Notes under the pieces: generated by a model
Database searches by the model: none
What the model was told of the DNA's origin: nothing
What the model saw: the letters and a program-made list of their open reading frames with translations, nothing else
Program-made: the position numbers and the translations under genes
NCBI RefSeq assembly: GCF_007990755.1
Contig: NZ_BJXA01000089.1
Coordinates: 1 to 32,538, forward strand
Source of the DNA: Nocardia ninae NBRC 108245
GTDB taxonomy: Bacteria; Actinomycetota; Actinomycetes; Mycobacteriales; Mycobacteriaceae
DNA: 32,538 nt
Direction: 5' to 3'
Part shown: positions 7,876-15,520 of the stretch, one piece after another
Layout: every line of letters begins with the position of its first letter
Numbering within the stretch: position 1 is the stretch's first letter

Positions 7876-9225
7876 GTGCGCCGCTTGTTCTTCCGGTCGT
7901 CCCTGCTGTTGATCGCCGTGACGGCGACCCTCACCGCCACCGCGCTGCCCGCCGTGGCCTGCGGGGAGGAGGACGGCCCACCGGCCGCGGCACCGTCGGC
8001 CACGAATGCGCCCGCCGCGGAAAAGAATGTCAAAGCCGTCGGCAGCGTCCCGGACGCGCAGGGCGCGATCTCGCTGCAATTCCTCCAGTACGGCGCCAGG
8101 GACGTCATGGTCGTGGCCGGTGAGTTCGGGGTGAAGACCTACGACCTCACCGCGAACCCGGCGGCCCCGAAACTCATCGGGCAGCTCAATATGCCGGGCA
8201 TGTGGGAGACCGAGGACACCGAGGTCGACCCGGTGCGCAAACGCGTCTTCCTCGCCAGGGACCCACGGGCCTTCGGCGGCAACGTCCGCACCGGCGAGTC
8301 CGGCATCTACGTGGTCGACCTCGCCGATCCGGCGAAACCGTCCGTGATGAGCTACGTCAAGGTGCCCGCGGGCCACACCACCACCTGCATCAACGACTGC
8401 CAATACCTGTGGACCGGCGGCCCCGCCAAGGCCGACAGCATGCCCGCCGAGTGGGGCGGTCGACCGATCTGGGTCACCGACATCAGGAACCCGCGCAAGC
8501 CGAAGGTCTTCCCCAACCCGATCGAACTGGCCCGCAACGACGGCAAGACCGACTACGTGCACGACGTCCAGGTCGACCAAACCGGTGTCGCCTGGGCGTC
8601 GGGCCGCGGCGGCGTGCGCGGGTACTGGACCGAGGGCATGCACAAGGACCCGGTGACCGGCAAAATGCGGATGGCCTCGGCGAGCGACCCGGTCCCCTAC
8701 GCAGGCGGCGGCATCAAGGAGACAGCCGCGCCGTCCAAGTTCATGCACAACAGCTACCGCCCGATCGGCAACCGCGCGAAAGACGGCGGCGGCACCGGCC
8801 CCTGGGGCAACGGAAACCTGATCTACGCCACCGAAGAGAGCTTCGTCGACGGCTGCGCCGGTGACGGCGTACTGGTGATCGCGTCCCTCGAAGGGTCTTA
8901 CAACGGCGAAGGCTGGCGATCAACCCCACAGAAACCGTACCGCCTCAACACCATCGGCACCTGGAGCGTCGCCGGCCAAGAAGGCAGCAACCCCGCCTCC
9001 CCCGACTGCTCCGCCCACTACTTCGACGTCCAGGACAAGGTCCTCGTCCAATCCTTCTACGCCCAGGGCACCCGCTTCTTGGACGTCAGCGACCCCACCA
9101 ACCCCAAACAGATCGCCTACTACCGCCCCGGTGACGCAGCCGCCTGGGCCCCCTATTGGCACCGCGGCTACGCCTACGTCGCCGACAACAACCGAGGCGT
9201 AGACATCCTCCAACTCACCCGCTGA
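7876..9225 (+). CDS. Secreted LVIVD-repeat beta-propeller protein
   Basis: A 449-residue exported protein. The GTG start at 7876 follows GGGAGG closely. Residues 1-29 are a signal peptide ending ALPAVAC, compatible with cleavage after AVA; the following Cys makes a lipoprotein possible, although the lipobox is poor. The mature part has repeated strands of the type YVVDLADPAKPSVMSYVKV and FLDVSDPTNPKQIAYYRPG, typical of LVIVD repeats that fold as a beta-propeller. Several Cys (CINDC, DGC, DC) could form extracellular disulphides. Conserved-looking His residues (HTTTC, HDVQVD, FMHNS, SAHYFDV) might bind a metal. It is divergent from the lipoprotein gene. The biochemical function of the family is unknown. 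Confidence 0.82.
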   Translation: MRRLFFRSSLLLIAVTATLTATALPAVACGEEDGPPAAAPSATNAPAAEKNVKAVGSVPDAQGAISLQFLQYGARDVMVVAGEFGVKTYDLTANPAAPKLIGQLNMPGMWETEDTEVDPVRKRVFLARDPRAFGGNVRTGESGIYVVDLADPAKPSVMSYVKVPAGHTTTCINDCQYLWTGGPAKADSMPAEWGGRPIWVTDIRNPRKPKVFPNPIELARNDGKTDYVHDVQVDQTGVAWASGRGGVRGYWTEGMHKDPVTGKMRMASASDPVPYAGGGIKETAAPSKFMHNSYRPIGNRAKDGGGTGPWGNGNLIYATEESFVDGCAGDGVLVIASLEGSYNGEGWRSTPQKPYRLNTIGTWSVAGQEGSNPASPDCSAHYFDVQDKVLVQSFYAQGTRFLDVSDPTNPKQIAYYRPGDAAAWAPYWHRGYAYVADNNRGVDILQLTR

Positions 9226-9239
9226 CGTCGAGCCGTTGC

Positions 9240-9584
9240 TCAGCCTTCGAGCGGGGCCTGAATGTTCAGCACGCGCCCGTCGGGGTCGCGAACCGTCATT
9301 TCCTTCTTTCCGTAGTGCGTTTCCTCGAACGGCGTGACCACGTCGATCGATGCGTCGGGCTGGAATTCGTCGGCGTTCGCGACCGACAGGATGAGCTGTA
9401 TCTGCGGCTCTTGGTTCTTCGGCACCTCGGCGATGAACAGGTAAGGCCCGTCGCCGCGGCGGAGCATGCCGGAACCGTGGTCGGTCGCGAAGTCCAGCTC
9501 GAAGCCGAGTGCCTCGTAGAACTTGGCCGCCCTGCCCCAGTTGTGGGTGGACAGGAAAATACCTTCGATGCCGTCGATTGCCAT
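9240..9584 (-). CDS. VOC-superfamily (glyoxalase/bleomycin-resistance fold) protein
   Basis: A 114-residue single VOC domain with the paired beta-alpha-beta-beta-beta modules. The N-terminal IFLSTHNWGRAAKFYEALGF is the classic first module, and DPDGRVLNIQ near the C-terminus is the end of the second. Such proteins act as dimers, either as metal-dependent lyases and dioxygenases or as drug-binding resistance proteins; the metal ligands cannot be assigned surely here. The ATG at 9584 has AGGAGA in front. The ribbon-helix-helix gene ends 10 bases upstream, so the two are co-transcribed. It is convergent with the LVIVD gene, with 14 bases between the ends. Confidence 0.88.
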   Translation of the reverse strand: MAIDGIEGIFLSTHNWGRAAKFYEALGFELDFATDHGSGMLRRGDGPYLFIAEVPKNQEPQIQLILSVANADEFQPDASIDVVTPFEETHYGKKEMTVRDPDGRVLNIQAPLEG

Positions 9585-9594
9585 ATCGGATCTC

Positions 9595-9762
9595 CTATTC
9601 AGCGTTTCGCTTGTCCGAGTGGGTATCGGCGAGGTAGGCGCGCAGCGCAGCGGCGACCAGAGCGGAGAGCGAGAGCTCGTGCTCGATCGCGTGATGCTTG
9701 ACCTGCCTGATCAGACCTAACGGCAAGTACACGTTGAACTGCTTCACTTCCTCGTCGCCCAC
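9595..9762 (-). CDS. Ribbon-helix-helix (CopG/Arc-like) DNA-binding protein
   Basis: A 55-residue protein. Residues 7-15 (KQFNVYLPL) form the beta-strand that reads the DNA major groove. Helix A ([14 protein letters not shown]) and helix B ([16 protein letters not shown]) follow, with the usual Ser-Leu-Ser-x-Leu turn. The GTG at 9762 is the only reasonable start; a stop codon lies upstream in frame just beyond the palindrome. TAGCAT lies seven bases before the GTG, so the mRNA is probably leaderless. The stop is 10 bases from the VOC gene it precedes. It probably represses its own two-gene operon. It resembles antitoxin regulators in size, but the partner is a VOC protein, not a recognisable toxin. 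Confidence 0.85.
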   Translation of the reverse strand: MGDEEVKQFNVYLPLGLIRQVKHHAIEHELSLSALVAAALRAYLADTHSDKRNAE

Positions 9763-9770
9763 AACGTCGA

Positions 9771-9786
9771 TGCTAGCATGCTAGCA
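9771..9786 (-). promoter_or_regulatory. Perfect 16-bp palindrome: RHH operator over the -10 box
   Basis: TGCTAGCATGCTAGCA is a perfect palindrome and also two tandem copies of the 8-mer TGCTAGCA, with a partial third copy (ATCTAGCC) next to it at 9787-9794. Ribbon-helix-helix dimers typically bind such closely spaced repeats cooperatively. The site lies nine bases upstream of the GTG of the RHH gene and includes its TAGCAT -10-like hexamer (plus-strand 9770-9775 overlaps its edge). Autorepression is inferred. Confidence 0.72.
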
Positions 9787-9925
9787 ATCTAGCCGCCATG
9801 GTCCGGCGGCAGCACAGACTTCGCCCCCGACGGCGGATGATCATGGCGGCCGCCCGACACGCGGTTGGCGGGCCGTTGTGCAGCCCGGATGCGAAGGTCG
9901 CCGGGAGGTGACTACGTTCGCGTGC

Positions 9926-11455
9926 ATGGATTCAGACACGCTGCCGGGAGGCGACAGCACGGAGACGCGGGTCGATCATCTCGGTCGGCGGCGGCTGTTC
10001 CGGCGCGGGCGGCGCATGCCGGTGGTGAGTCAGGCGGTCGGGAAGCTGGTCGCCGATCGGCCGGCTACCGCGGACACGATCGTTGCGGCGCCTTCGCCGC
10101 TGCAACCGATCGACCTCACCGACGATGCGCGGGTGGCGGAGGTGCTGGATCTCGCGGTGCGCGTCGGCGAGGTGGTGCTGGCTTCGGGGACGGGCGTGAT
10201 CGATACGACCACCCAGGTCCGCTTCATCGCCGCCACCTACGGGCTGGCACGCTGCGATGTGGATGTCACCTACGACTCCATCAGGATCTGGGCCGATCGG
10301 GGCCCGCGACTGCCGCCGGCCAGTTCCATGCGAATCGTGACCTACCGGTCACTGGACTTCACCAGGCTGGCCGCGGTCGACCGGTTGACCCGCCGCATCC
10401 GCAACGAGGTGGTCGCGCCGGAGGACGCGCGCGCCGCGCTCGACACGATCACCACGGCGCCGCACCCCTACCACCGCTGGACGGCCACCTTCGGCTGGTC
10501 GCTGCTGGCCGCGGCGATCGCCGCGCTGCTCGGTGGCGGAATCGTCGTCGCGGCAGTCAGTTTCGTCACCACACTCGCCATCGACCGGTCCAACCGCGTG
10601 CTCAACCGCTACGGTCTGCCGTTCTTCTTCCAGCACATGGTGGGTGGTGCGATCGCCGCCACCCCCGCCGTCGTGCTCGCCACCCTCGCCGAGCCGCTCG
10701 GCATCCAGGTGGATCCGGCGCTGATCATCGCGGCCGGAATCACCGTGCTGCTCAGTGGATTACAACTGGTCGGCGCGGTGCAGGACGGCATAACCGGGGC
10801 GCCGATCACCTCGACCGCCCGCATGCTCGAGGTGATGATGATGACCGGCGGCATCATCGCGGGCATCGCGCTCACGCTGCGCATCGGCTGGCTCTTCGGC
10901 GCAACGGTGCCGCCGATCCTGACCACACCGGCGGGCGGCATCATCGACCTGCCGGTCCAGATCGTGGCCGGTGCGGTCGCGTCGCTCGCCTTCGCGCTCG
11001 CCTGCTACGCCGAGAAGCGCGCGCTCACCGCCGCGGCGGGCAGTGGCGCCGCGGGCACCATCTGCTATCTGGTGGTGCAGGAGATCGGGTTCGGCCCGGT
11101 GCTCTCCTCGGGCGTAGCCGCAACCGTGATCGGCATGGCCGGTGGTCTCATGGCGCGCCGCGCGCTGACTCCCCCGCTGGTCGTCGCCATCGCGGGCATC
11201 ACCCCGCTGCTGCCCGGTCTCAAGCTCTACCGCGGACTGTATGCGGTGCTCAACGACGAGCTGGTGCTCGGCGCGAATCAGCTGCTGCTCGCCTTCGGCG
11301 TCGGCTGCGCGCTGGCCGCTGGCGTCACCCTCGGCGAATGGTTCGACCGTACCGTTCGGCGGCCGCGCATCCTGCGCCGCTTCGGCTCGCTGCGCCGCCC
11401 GATCGTGCGCCGGATCCGGCCGCGCGGGCGCCGCAGGCCGCCGCCTATCCAATGA
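9926..11455 (+). CDS. ThrE-family threonine/serine exporter-like protein
   Basis: A membrane protein of about 509 residues. After a basic N-terminus comes a soluble domain with EVLDLAVRVGEVVLASGTG, a hallmark of the ThrE N-terminal domain (DUF1212 type), continuing through RCDVDVTYDSI. Then about ten hydrophobic helices follow, in two blocks that correspond to the ThrE and ThrE_2 membrane halves. The C-terminus is a very basic tail. The family exports threonine and serine from corynebacteria, but many homologues are uncharacterised. Three starts are possible: GTG 9878, GTG 9908 and ATG 9926. ATG 9926 is preferred as the first ATG, but the GGGAGG sits rather far upstream, so a GTG start is not excluded. 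It stands alone upstream of the haem oxygenase gene. Confidence 0.87.
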   Translation: MDSDTLPGGDSTETRVDHLGRRRLFRRGRRMPVVSQAVGKLVADRPATADTIVAAPSPLQPIDLTDDARVAEVLDLAVRVGEVVLASGTGVIDTTTQVRFIAATYGLARCDVDVTYDSIRIWADRGPRLPPASSMRIVTYRSLDFTRLAAVDRLTRRIRNEVVAPEDARAALDTITTAPHPYHRWTATFGWSLLAAAIAALLGGGIVVAAVSFVTTLAIDRSNRVLNRYGLPFFFQHMVGGAIAATPAVVLATLAEPLGIQVDPALIIAAGITVLLSGLQLVGAVQDGITGAPITSTARMLEVMMMTGGIIAGIALTLRIGWLFGATVPPILTTPAGGIIDLPVQIVAGAVASLAFALACYAEKRALTAAAGSGAAGTICYLVVQEIGFGPVLSSGVAATVIGMAGGLMARRALTPPLVVAIAGITPLLPGLKLYRGLYAVLNDELVLGANQLLLAFGVGCALAAGVTLGEWFDRTVRRPRILRRFGSLRRPIVRRIRPRGRRRPPPIQ

Positions 11456-11524
11456 CGCGCCGCCCAGTGAGTGAGGCATGTCCGTGCGCGGCGCACATTA
11501 ACCCGGTATGGTCAGACGAGTTAG

Positions 11525-11543
11525 TTAGGGTAGCCATACTAGA
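11525..11543 (+). promoter_or_regulatory. DtxR/IdeR-like iron box
   Basis: TTAGGGTAGCCATACTAGA matches the known DtxR/IdeR consensus TTAGGTTAGCCTAACCTAA at 13 of 19 positions, including the complete left half-site except one base and the central GCC. It starts 56 bases upstream of the haem oxygenase ATG and overlaps TANNNT-type hexamers, as expected for an iron-dependent repressor site. Binding is inferred. Confidence 0.62.
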
Positions 11544-11580
11544 AGGTGACCCGCAGGTGCGCGAGTGAGGTGGTTCGGAT

Positions 11581-12237
11581 ATGTCAGAGGCAACGCCGTT
11601 CTCGAAACAGATCCGTAGCGCCACCGAGCAGCAGCACGCGGAGGCGGAGAACTCCCGGTTCATGAGCGACATGCTCGGCGGGGCGCTCGGGGTCGACTCG
11701 TATCACCGCTACACCGGCCAACTCTGGTTCATCTATCGCGCACTGGAGAGCCGCTGGGACACCCTGAGCGAAGACCCGATCGCCGGTCCGTTCATCCGGC
11801 CCGAACTGGCCCGCACCGCCGAGCTCGAACGCGATCTCGCCCACCTCATCGGCCCGGACTGGCGCGCCGGACTCGAACCACTCCCCGCCACCGCTGCCTA
11901 CGCCGCGCGCATCGACGAGTGCGCCCGGGACTGGCCCGCCGGCTACATCGCGCACCACTACACCCGCTACCTCGGCGACCTCTCCGGCGGACAGGTCATC
12001 CGCGGTACCGCGGAGAAGCTGTGGAACCTGCCGCACCGCGGCGACGGCGTCCGCTTCTACGTCTTCGACGGCGTCGGCAACCCGGCCGCGTTCAAGCGCG
12101 AATACCGCAGCCTGCTCGACCAGCTGCCGCTCGACGATCTCGAGCGCCGCCGCGTGCTCGACGAGGGGCAGCGCGCGTTCGCGATGAACACCGCGCTGTT
12201 CCAGGAACTCGCGCAGGAGTTTCCGGCCGCTCAGTAG
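11581..12237 (+). CDS. hmuO: Haem oxygenase (biliverdin-producing)
   Basis: A 218-residue cytoplasmic enzyme that opens haem with oxygen to give biliverdin, carbon monoxide and Fe2+. Its length matches corynebacterial HmuO (about 215). The proximal haem ligand is His19 in the TEQQHAEAEN segment. The distal helix motif LGDLSGGQ is at 131-138, with the two flexible glycines 136-137 and Asp133, equivalent to the residue that organises the catalytic water network. The upstream iron box implies induction under iron starvation, so the role is iron release from host or environmental haem. No haem uptake genes are adjacent. The last seven bases overlap the convergent initiating-transferase gene. Confidence 0.95.
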   Translation: MSEATPFSKQIRSATEQQHAEAENSRFMSDMLGGALGVDSYHRYTGQLWFIYRALESRWDTLSEDPIAGPFIRPELARTAELERDLAHLIGPDWRAGLEPLPATAAYAARIDECARDWPAGYIAHHYTRYLGDLSGGQVIRGTAEKLWNLPHRGDGVRFYVFDGVGNPAAFKREYRSLLDQLPLDDLERRRVLDEGQRAFAMNTALFQELAQEFPAAQ

Positions 12238-13742
12238 GCGCCCGCGCCGCGGGTCACCGCGCCGATCGTCCTGGCGATGAGCAGCAGGTCCAGCACCATG
12301 GACCAGTTCTCCACGTACGAAAGGTCCAGCCGCACCGAGTCTTCCAGCGAGAGGTCCGAGCGCCCACTGACCTGCCACAGCCCGGTGACCCCGGGCTTGA
12401 CCAGCAGCCTGCGCCGCATCTCGCCGTCGTAGCTGTCCACCTCACGCTGCACCTGCGGGCGCGGCCCGACCACGCTCATCTCACCGCGCAGCACGTTGAA
12501 GAACTGCGGCAGCTCGTCCAGGCTGAACTTGCGAATGATCTTGCCTACCGGCGTGATACGCGGGTCGTCCTTCATCTTGAAGAAGACCGGATTGCCCCCG
12601 TGCCGCGCGATGAGCGCGTCCACGCCCGCCTCCGCCTCGACATACATGCTGCGGAACTTGATCATCCGGAAGGGCTTGCCGCCCCGCCCGATTCGCTCGG
12701 ACAGATAGAACACCGGCCCCGGACTGGTCAGTTTCACCGCCAGCGCGATGGCCAGCATCGTCGGCGCGATCAGCACCAGCACCGCGGCCGCGAAGCACAT
12801 GTCGAACACCGCCTTGCCGGTCGACTTGGCGCGGTCGTATTGCGGTTTGGCGATGTGCAGCATCGGCACTCCCGCGACGAAACGATTGGTCAGTCGGGTG
12901 CCCGCGATATCGACGACGCCGGGCGCGACGATCAGCTCGACGCCGAGCGGGTCGAGTTCCCAGGCCATCCGCCGCAGTTCGACCGGGCCGAGGTGATCGG
13001 TCGCGGTGACCGCCACAGTGTCGGCACCGCTGCGACGCACCGCGTCGAGCACCGTGCGGTCGCTGCCGACCACGGAGAACGTGTGCCCCGAGGGCTCCCG
13101 GATGTACTCGGTGATCTCGTTGAGCCCGTTCGGAATACACACACCGACCACCCGGTATCCCGAGGCCGGGTCGCGGGCGAAGGCGTTCGCCATCGCCTGC
13201 GCCGCCTCCGCGCAGCCGACGACGAGGACCGAGGTCCGGTACTCCCCCCTGGCGCGCAGCTGTCGCGCGTGGATGCGCCACAGCAATCTGTTGAGCATCA
13301 GTCCGAACAGACCGAGCGGTAGTGCAATCGCCAAATAGCCACGAGCGAACTCGATCTGGAAAACCAGTGACAAGATCGCGAGCACGCCGAACAAGCGCAG
13401 CGTCGCGGCGACCAAGCGCCGGTACTCCTCGCTGCCGCTGCCGACCACCTGGGGCGACCGGGTGTTGCCCACCGCGAGGAAACCGGCCCAGCTCAGCGCG
13501 AGCACGCCGGAGACGACCGTGTACCCCACTTCGTAGGGCAGGTGCCAGGCCAGCGGCGGCGCGGCGGGCCCGCCGAACCGGATGATCTGCGCCAGCGCCA
13601 CCGCAACCACGATCACGGCGAAATCGGTTGCGCCTATCCGTTTTACATACTCGGCTTGCCATCGTTCACGCTCGGAGCGCGGCATACTGTGCGGCGATCG
13701 ACGATAGTCCAGATCGTCGTCGTCGGTGAGCTCGTAGCTCAT
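12231..13742 (-). CDS. Membrane initiating sugar-phosphate transferase (polyprenyl-phosphate)
   Basis: A 503-residue WbaP/CpsE-type enzyme that moves a sugar-1-phosphate onto undecaprenyl or decaprenyl phosphate, the first step of repeat-unit assembly. The N-terminal half has four to five membrane helices and a Rossmann-like domain (SVLVVGCAEAAQAMANAF). The C-terminal bacterial sugar transferase domain, after one helix, has KFRSM, SLDELPQ, SVVGPRP, GVTGLWQVSGRSD and the closing YVENWS segment. The frame is open to 13814, but ATG 13742 has GGGGGAGG nine bases upstream and gives a normal acidic N-terminus. Its neighbours are sugar-modifying genes on the other strand. Which sugar it loads is unknown. 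Confidence 0.92.
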   Translation of the reverse strand: MSYELTDDDDLDYRRSPHSMPRSERERWQAEYVKRIGATDFAVIVVAVALAQIIRFGGPAAPPLAWHLPYEVGYTVVSGVLALSWAGFLAVGNTRSPQVVGSGSEEYRRLVAATLRLFGVLAILSLVFQIEFARGYLAIALPLGLFGLMLNRLLWRIHARQLRARGEYRTSVLVVGCAEAAQAMANAFARDPASGYRVVGVCIPNGLNEITEYIREPSGHTFSVVGSDRTVLDAVRRSGADTVAVTATDHLGPVELRRMAWELDPLGVELIVAPGVVDIAGTRLTNRFVAGVPMLHIAKPQYDRAKSTGKAVFDMCFAAAVLVLIAPTMLAIALAVKLTSPGPVFYLSERIGRGGKPFRMIKFRSMYVEAEAGVDALIARHGGNPVFFKMKDDPRITPVGKIIRKFSLDELPQFFNVLRGEMSVVGPRPQVQREVDSYDGEMRRRLLVKPGVTGLWQVSGRSDLSLEDSVRLDLSYVENWSMVLDLLLIARTIGAVTRGAGAY

Positions 13743-14233
13743 GGAAACGCACCTCCCCCTGGGAGAGAAGAAACTAGCCCCCCGATCTGCGTTGACCGGT
13801 CCCCGCGACATCATCCTGACGCCTCGGATGTCCGTCCTTCGGCGGCCAGAAGCCGATTGTTACAGAACACAATCCGTTTCACATGTCGAATCATCAGGGC
13901 CGCAAAGTGTTCCACTTAGTAGCCGACAGGGTAACGGTCGGTTTTCCGCCCCGGTATGTTTCCGGCGTTCGGGGGCACAGGAGGCCAGGTCGCGAACCTT
14001 CGCTATCCGCAGGCGAATTCATCCGATGGGGGCGGAACCACCAAGCCGCCCGATAGCCATCCGGAAGCTACTCGTCGGAAACAGGCCAAAATTACCGGAA
14101 ATTACTTCCAGACCAGTCGATTTCACCTACGACACGCGGGGCATTCGTTGTAACGTCTCACTGGATCGGGTCGACTTCAGGGGTGCGCCGGCAATGCGCC
14201 GGAGGTACGGCTCTCGGCAGAAGGTGGGCTTCG
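13743..14233. other. Non-coding divergent promoter region (about 490 bp)
   Basis: No gene is supported here. Open frames exist, but their codon third positions are much less GC-rich than in the flanking genes. The stretch is locally AT-rich at about 13855-13925 and 14085-14112, unlike the surroundings. It holds the ribosome-binding site of the initiating transferase, a short inverted repeat at 13855-13874, and a possible -10 (TAACGT, 14151-14156) for the sugar cassette. It probably controls both divergent polysaccharide transcription units. Confidence 0.55.
13855..13874. promoter_or_regulatory. Inverted repeat, possible regulator site
   Basis: GATTGT and ACAATC form 6-bp arms separated by 8 bases in an AT-rich stretch about 115 bases upstream of the initiating-transferase start. 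The position suits a regulator of this gene or of the divergent cassette. The arms are short and no known consensus was recognised. Confidence 0.3.
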
Positions 14234-15520
14234 TTGTTATGTCGACTGTGTGATTCCGAGCGCTTGACGAGCGTGCTCGATTTGGGAGCGACGCCGCCGT
14301 GCGAGAAATTTCTCGCGCCGGACGAACTCGACCTTCCCGAACCAACCTACCCGCTGCATCTTCGGCTGTGCACGGACTGTCTGCTGTTGCAGATTCCGGC
14401 ATTGATCACTCCCGCGGAGACGTTCACCGAGTACGCGTATTTCTCGTCGTACTCCGACAGCTGGGTGCGGCACGCGCAAACCTTTGTCGCACAGGCGATC
14501 GAGCGGCTCGGCCTGACCGCGCAATCCTTCGTCGTCGAGGTGGCGAGCAACGACGGCTACCTGCTGCGGCACGCGGTGGCGGCGGGCATCCCCTGCCTCG
14601 GCGTGGAGCCCTCGGTGAACGTCGGCGACGCCGCGCGGGCGGCGGGCGTACCCACCGAGACCACCTTCCTGGACGAGGACTCGGCCGCGAAGATTCGTGC
14701 GGCACACCGGCCCGCCGACCTGGTGGTCGCCAACAACGTGTACGCGCACGTGCCCGATCTGCGCGGCTTCACCCGGTCGCTGCGCGAGCTGATGGCCGAC
14801 GACGGCTGGCTCTCGATCGAGGTGCACCACGCGCTGAACCTGTTGCGACTCGGCCAGTTCGACACGATCTACCACGAGCACTTCCAGTACTACACCGTGC
14901 ATTCGGCGCAGTGGGCGCTGGCGACTGCCGGTCTGTCGGTCGTCGATGTCGAGCTGCTCGACACCCACGGCGGCTCGCTACGCCTGTGGGCCCGCCCTAC
15001 CCCGCTCGGCGCCACCCCGACCAGCCGGGTAGCCGACGTGCTTCGCTTGGAGCGGGAGGCGGGCCTGCACCAGGCCGACGGCTACACGCAACTGCGCCCG
15101 CGCACCGAGGCGGTTCGCCACGACCTGCTGCGCTTCCTGCTCGACCAGCGCGCCGCGGGCAAACGCGTCGTCGGCTACGGCGCACCGGGCAAGGGCAACA
15201 CCCTGCTCAACTACTGCGGCATCCGCACCGACCTGCTCGAGTACACCGTCGACCGGAATCCCTACAAGCACGGACGCTTCACCCCGGGGACCCGGATCCC
15301 GATCCACGCACCCGACCGGATCGAGCTCGATCGACCGGACGTCGTGCTGGTGCTGCCGTGGAATCTGGAAACCGAGATCACCGCGCAACTGCGCCATATC
15401 GCCTCGTGGGGAGCCGAATTGGTCTACCCGCTTCCGGCACTGCATCGTGCCGATCTCACCAGTCACAACGAAGTGAACAGCGCTACACATTCAGGAAAGA
15501 CAGGGAGGGGAGCGCGATGA
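14234..15520 (+). CDS. SAM-dependent sugar C-methyltransferase, zinc-binding type
   Basis: A 428-residue enzyme of the TylC3/TcaB9-like group, which methylates a carbon of a nucleotide-linked keto-sugar. An N-terminal zinc site is formed by CxxC pairs (Cys3, Cys6 and Cys46, Cys49). The SAM motif is EVASNDGY at 102-109. YHEH at 213-216 followed by FQYYT is the family's active-site motif (Tyr, Glu and His in TcaB9). The C-terminal domain has VVGYGAPGKGNTLLNY. The frame opens at GTG 14183, but TTG 14234 follows AGAAGG at good spacing and gives the usual short N-terminus before the first CxxC; both starts are possible. It is the first of five cassette genes and its stop overlaps the next start (ATGA). 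Confidence 0.88.
   Translation: MLCRLCDSERLTSVLDLGATPPCEKFLAPDELDLPEPTYPLHLRLCTDCLLLQIPALITPAETFTEYAYFSSYSDSWVRHAQTFVAQAIERLGLTAQSFVVEVASNDGYLLRHAVAAGIPCLGVEPSVNVGDAARAAGVPTETTFLDEDSAAKIRAAHRPADLVVANNVYAHVPDLRGFTRSLRELMADDGWLSIEVHHALNLLRLGQFDTIYHEHFQYYTVHSAQWALATAGLSVVDVELLDTHGGSLRLWARPTPLGATPTSRVADVLRLEREAGLHQADGYTQLRPRTEAVRHDLLRFLLDQRAAGKRVVGYGAPGKGNTLLNYCGIRTDLLEYTVDRNPYKHGRFTPGTRIPIHAPDRIELDRPDVVLVLPWNLETEITAQLRHIASWGAELVYPLPALHRADLTSHNEVNSATHSGKTGRGAR

Noticed and set aside
13741-14253. 170-residue open frame in the gap before the sugar cassette
   Set aside because: Its third codon positions are far less GC-rich than real genes here, it lacks a ribosome-binding site, and it overlaps the start of the methyltransferase.
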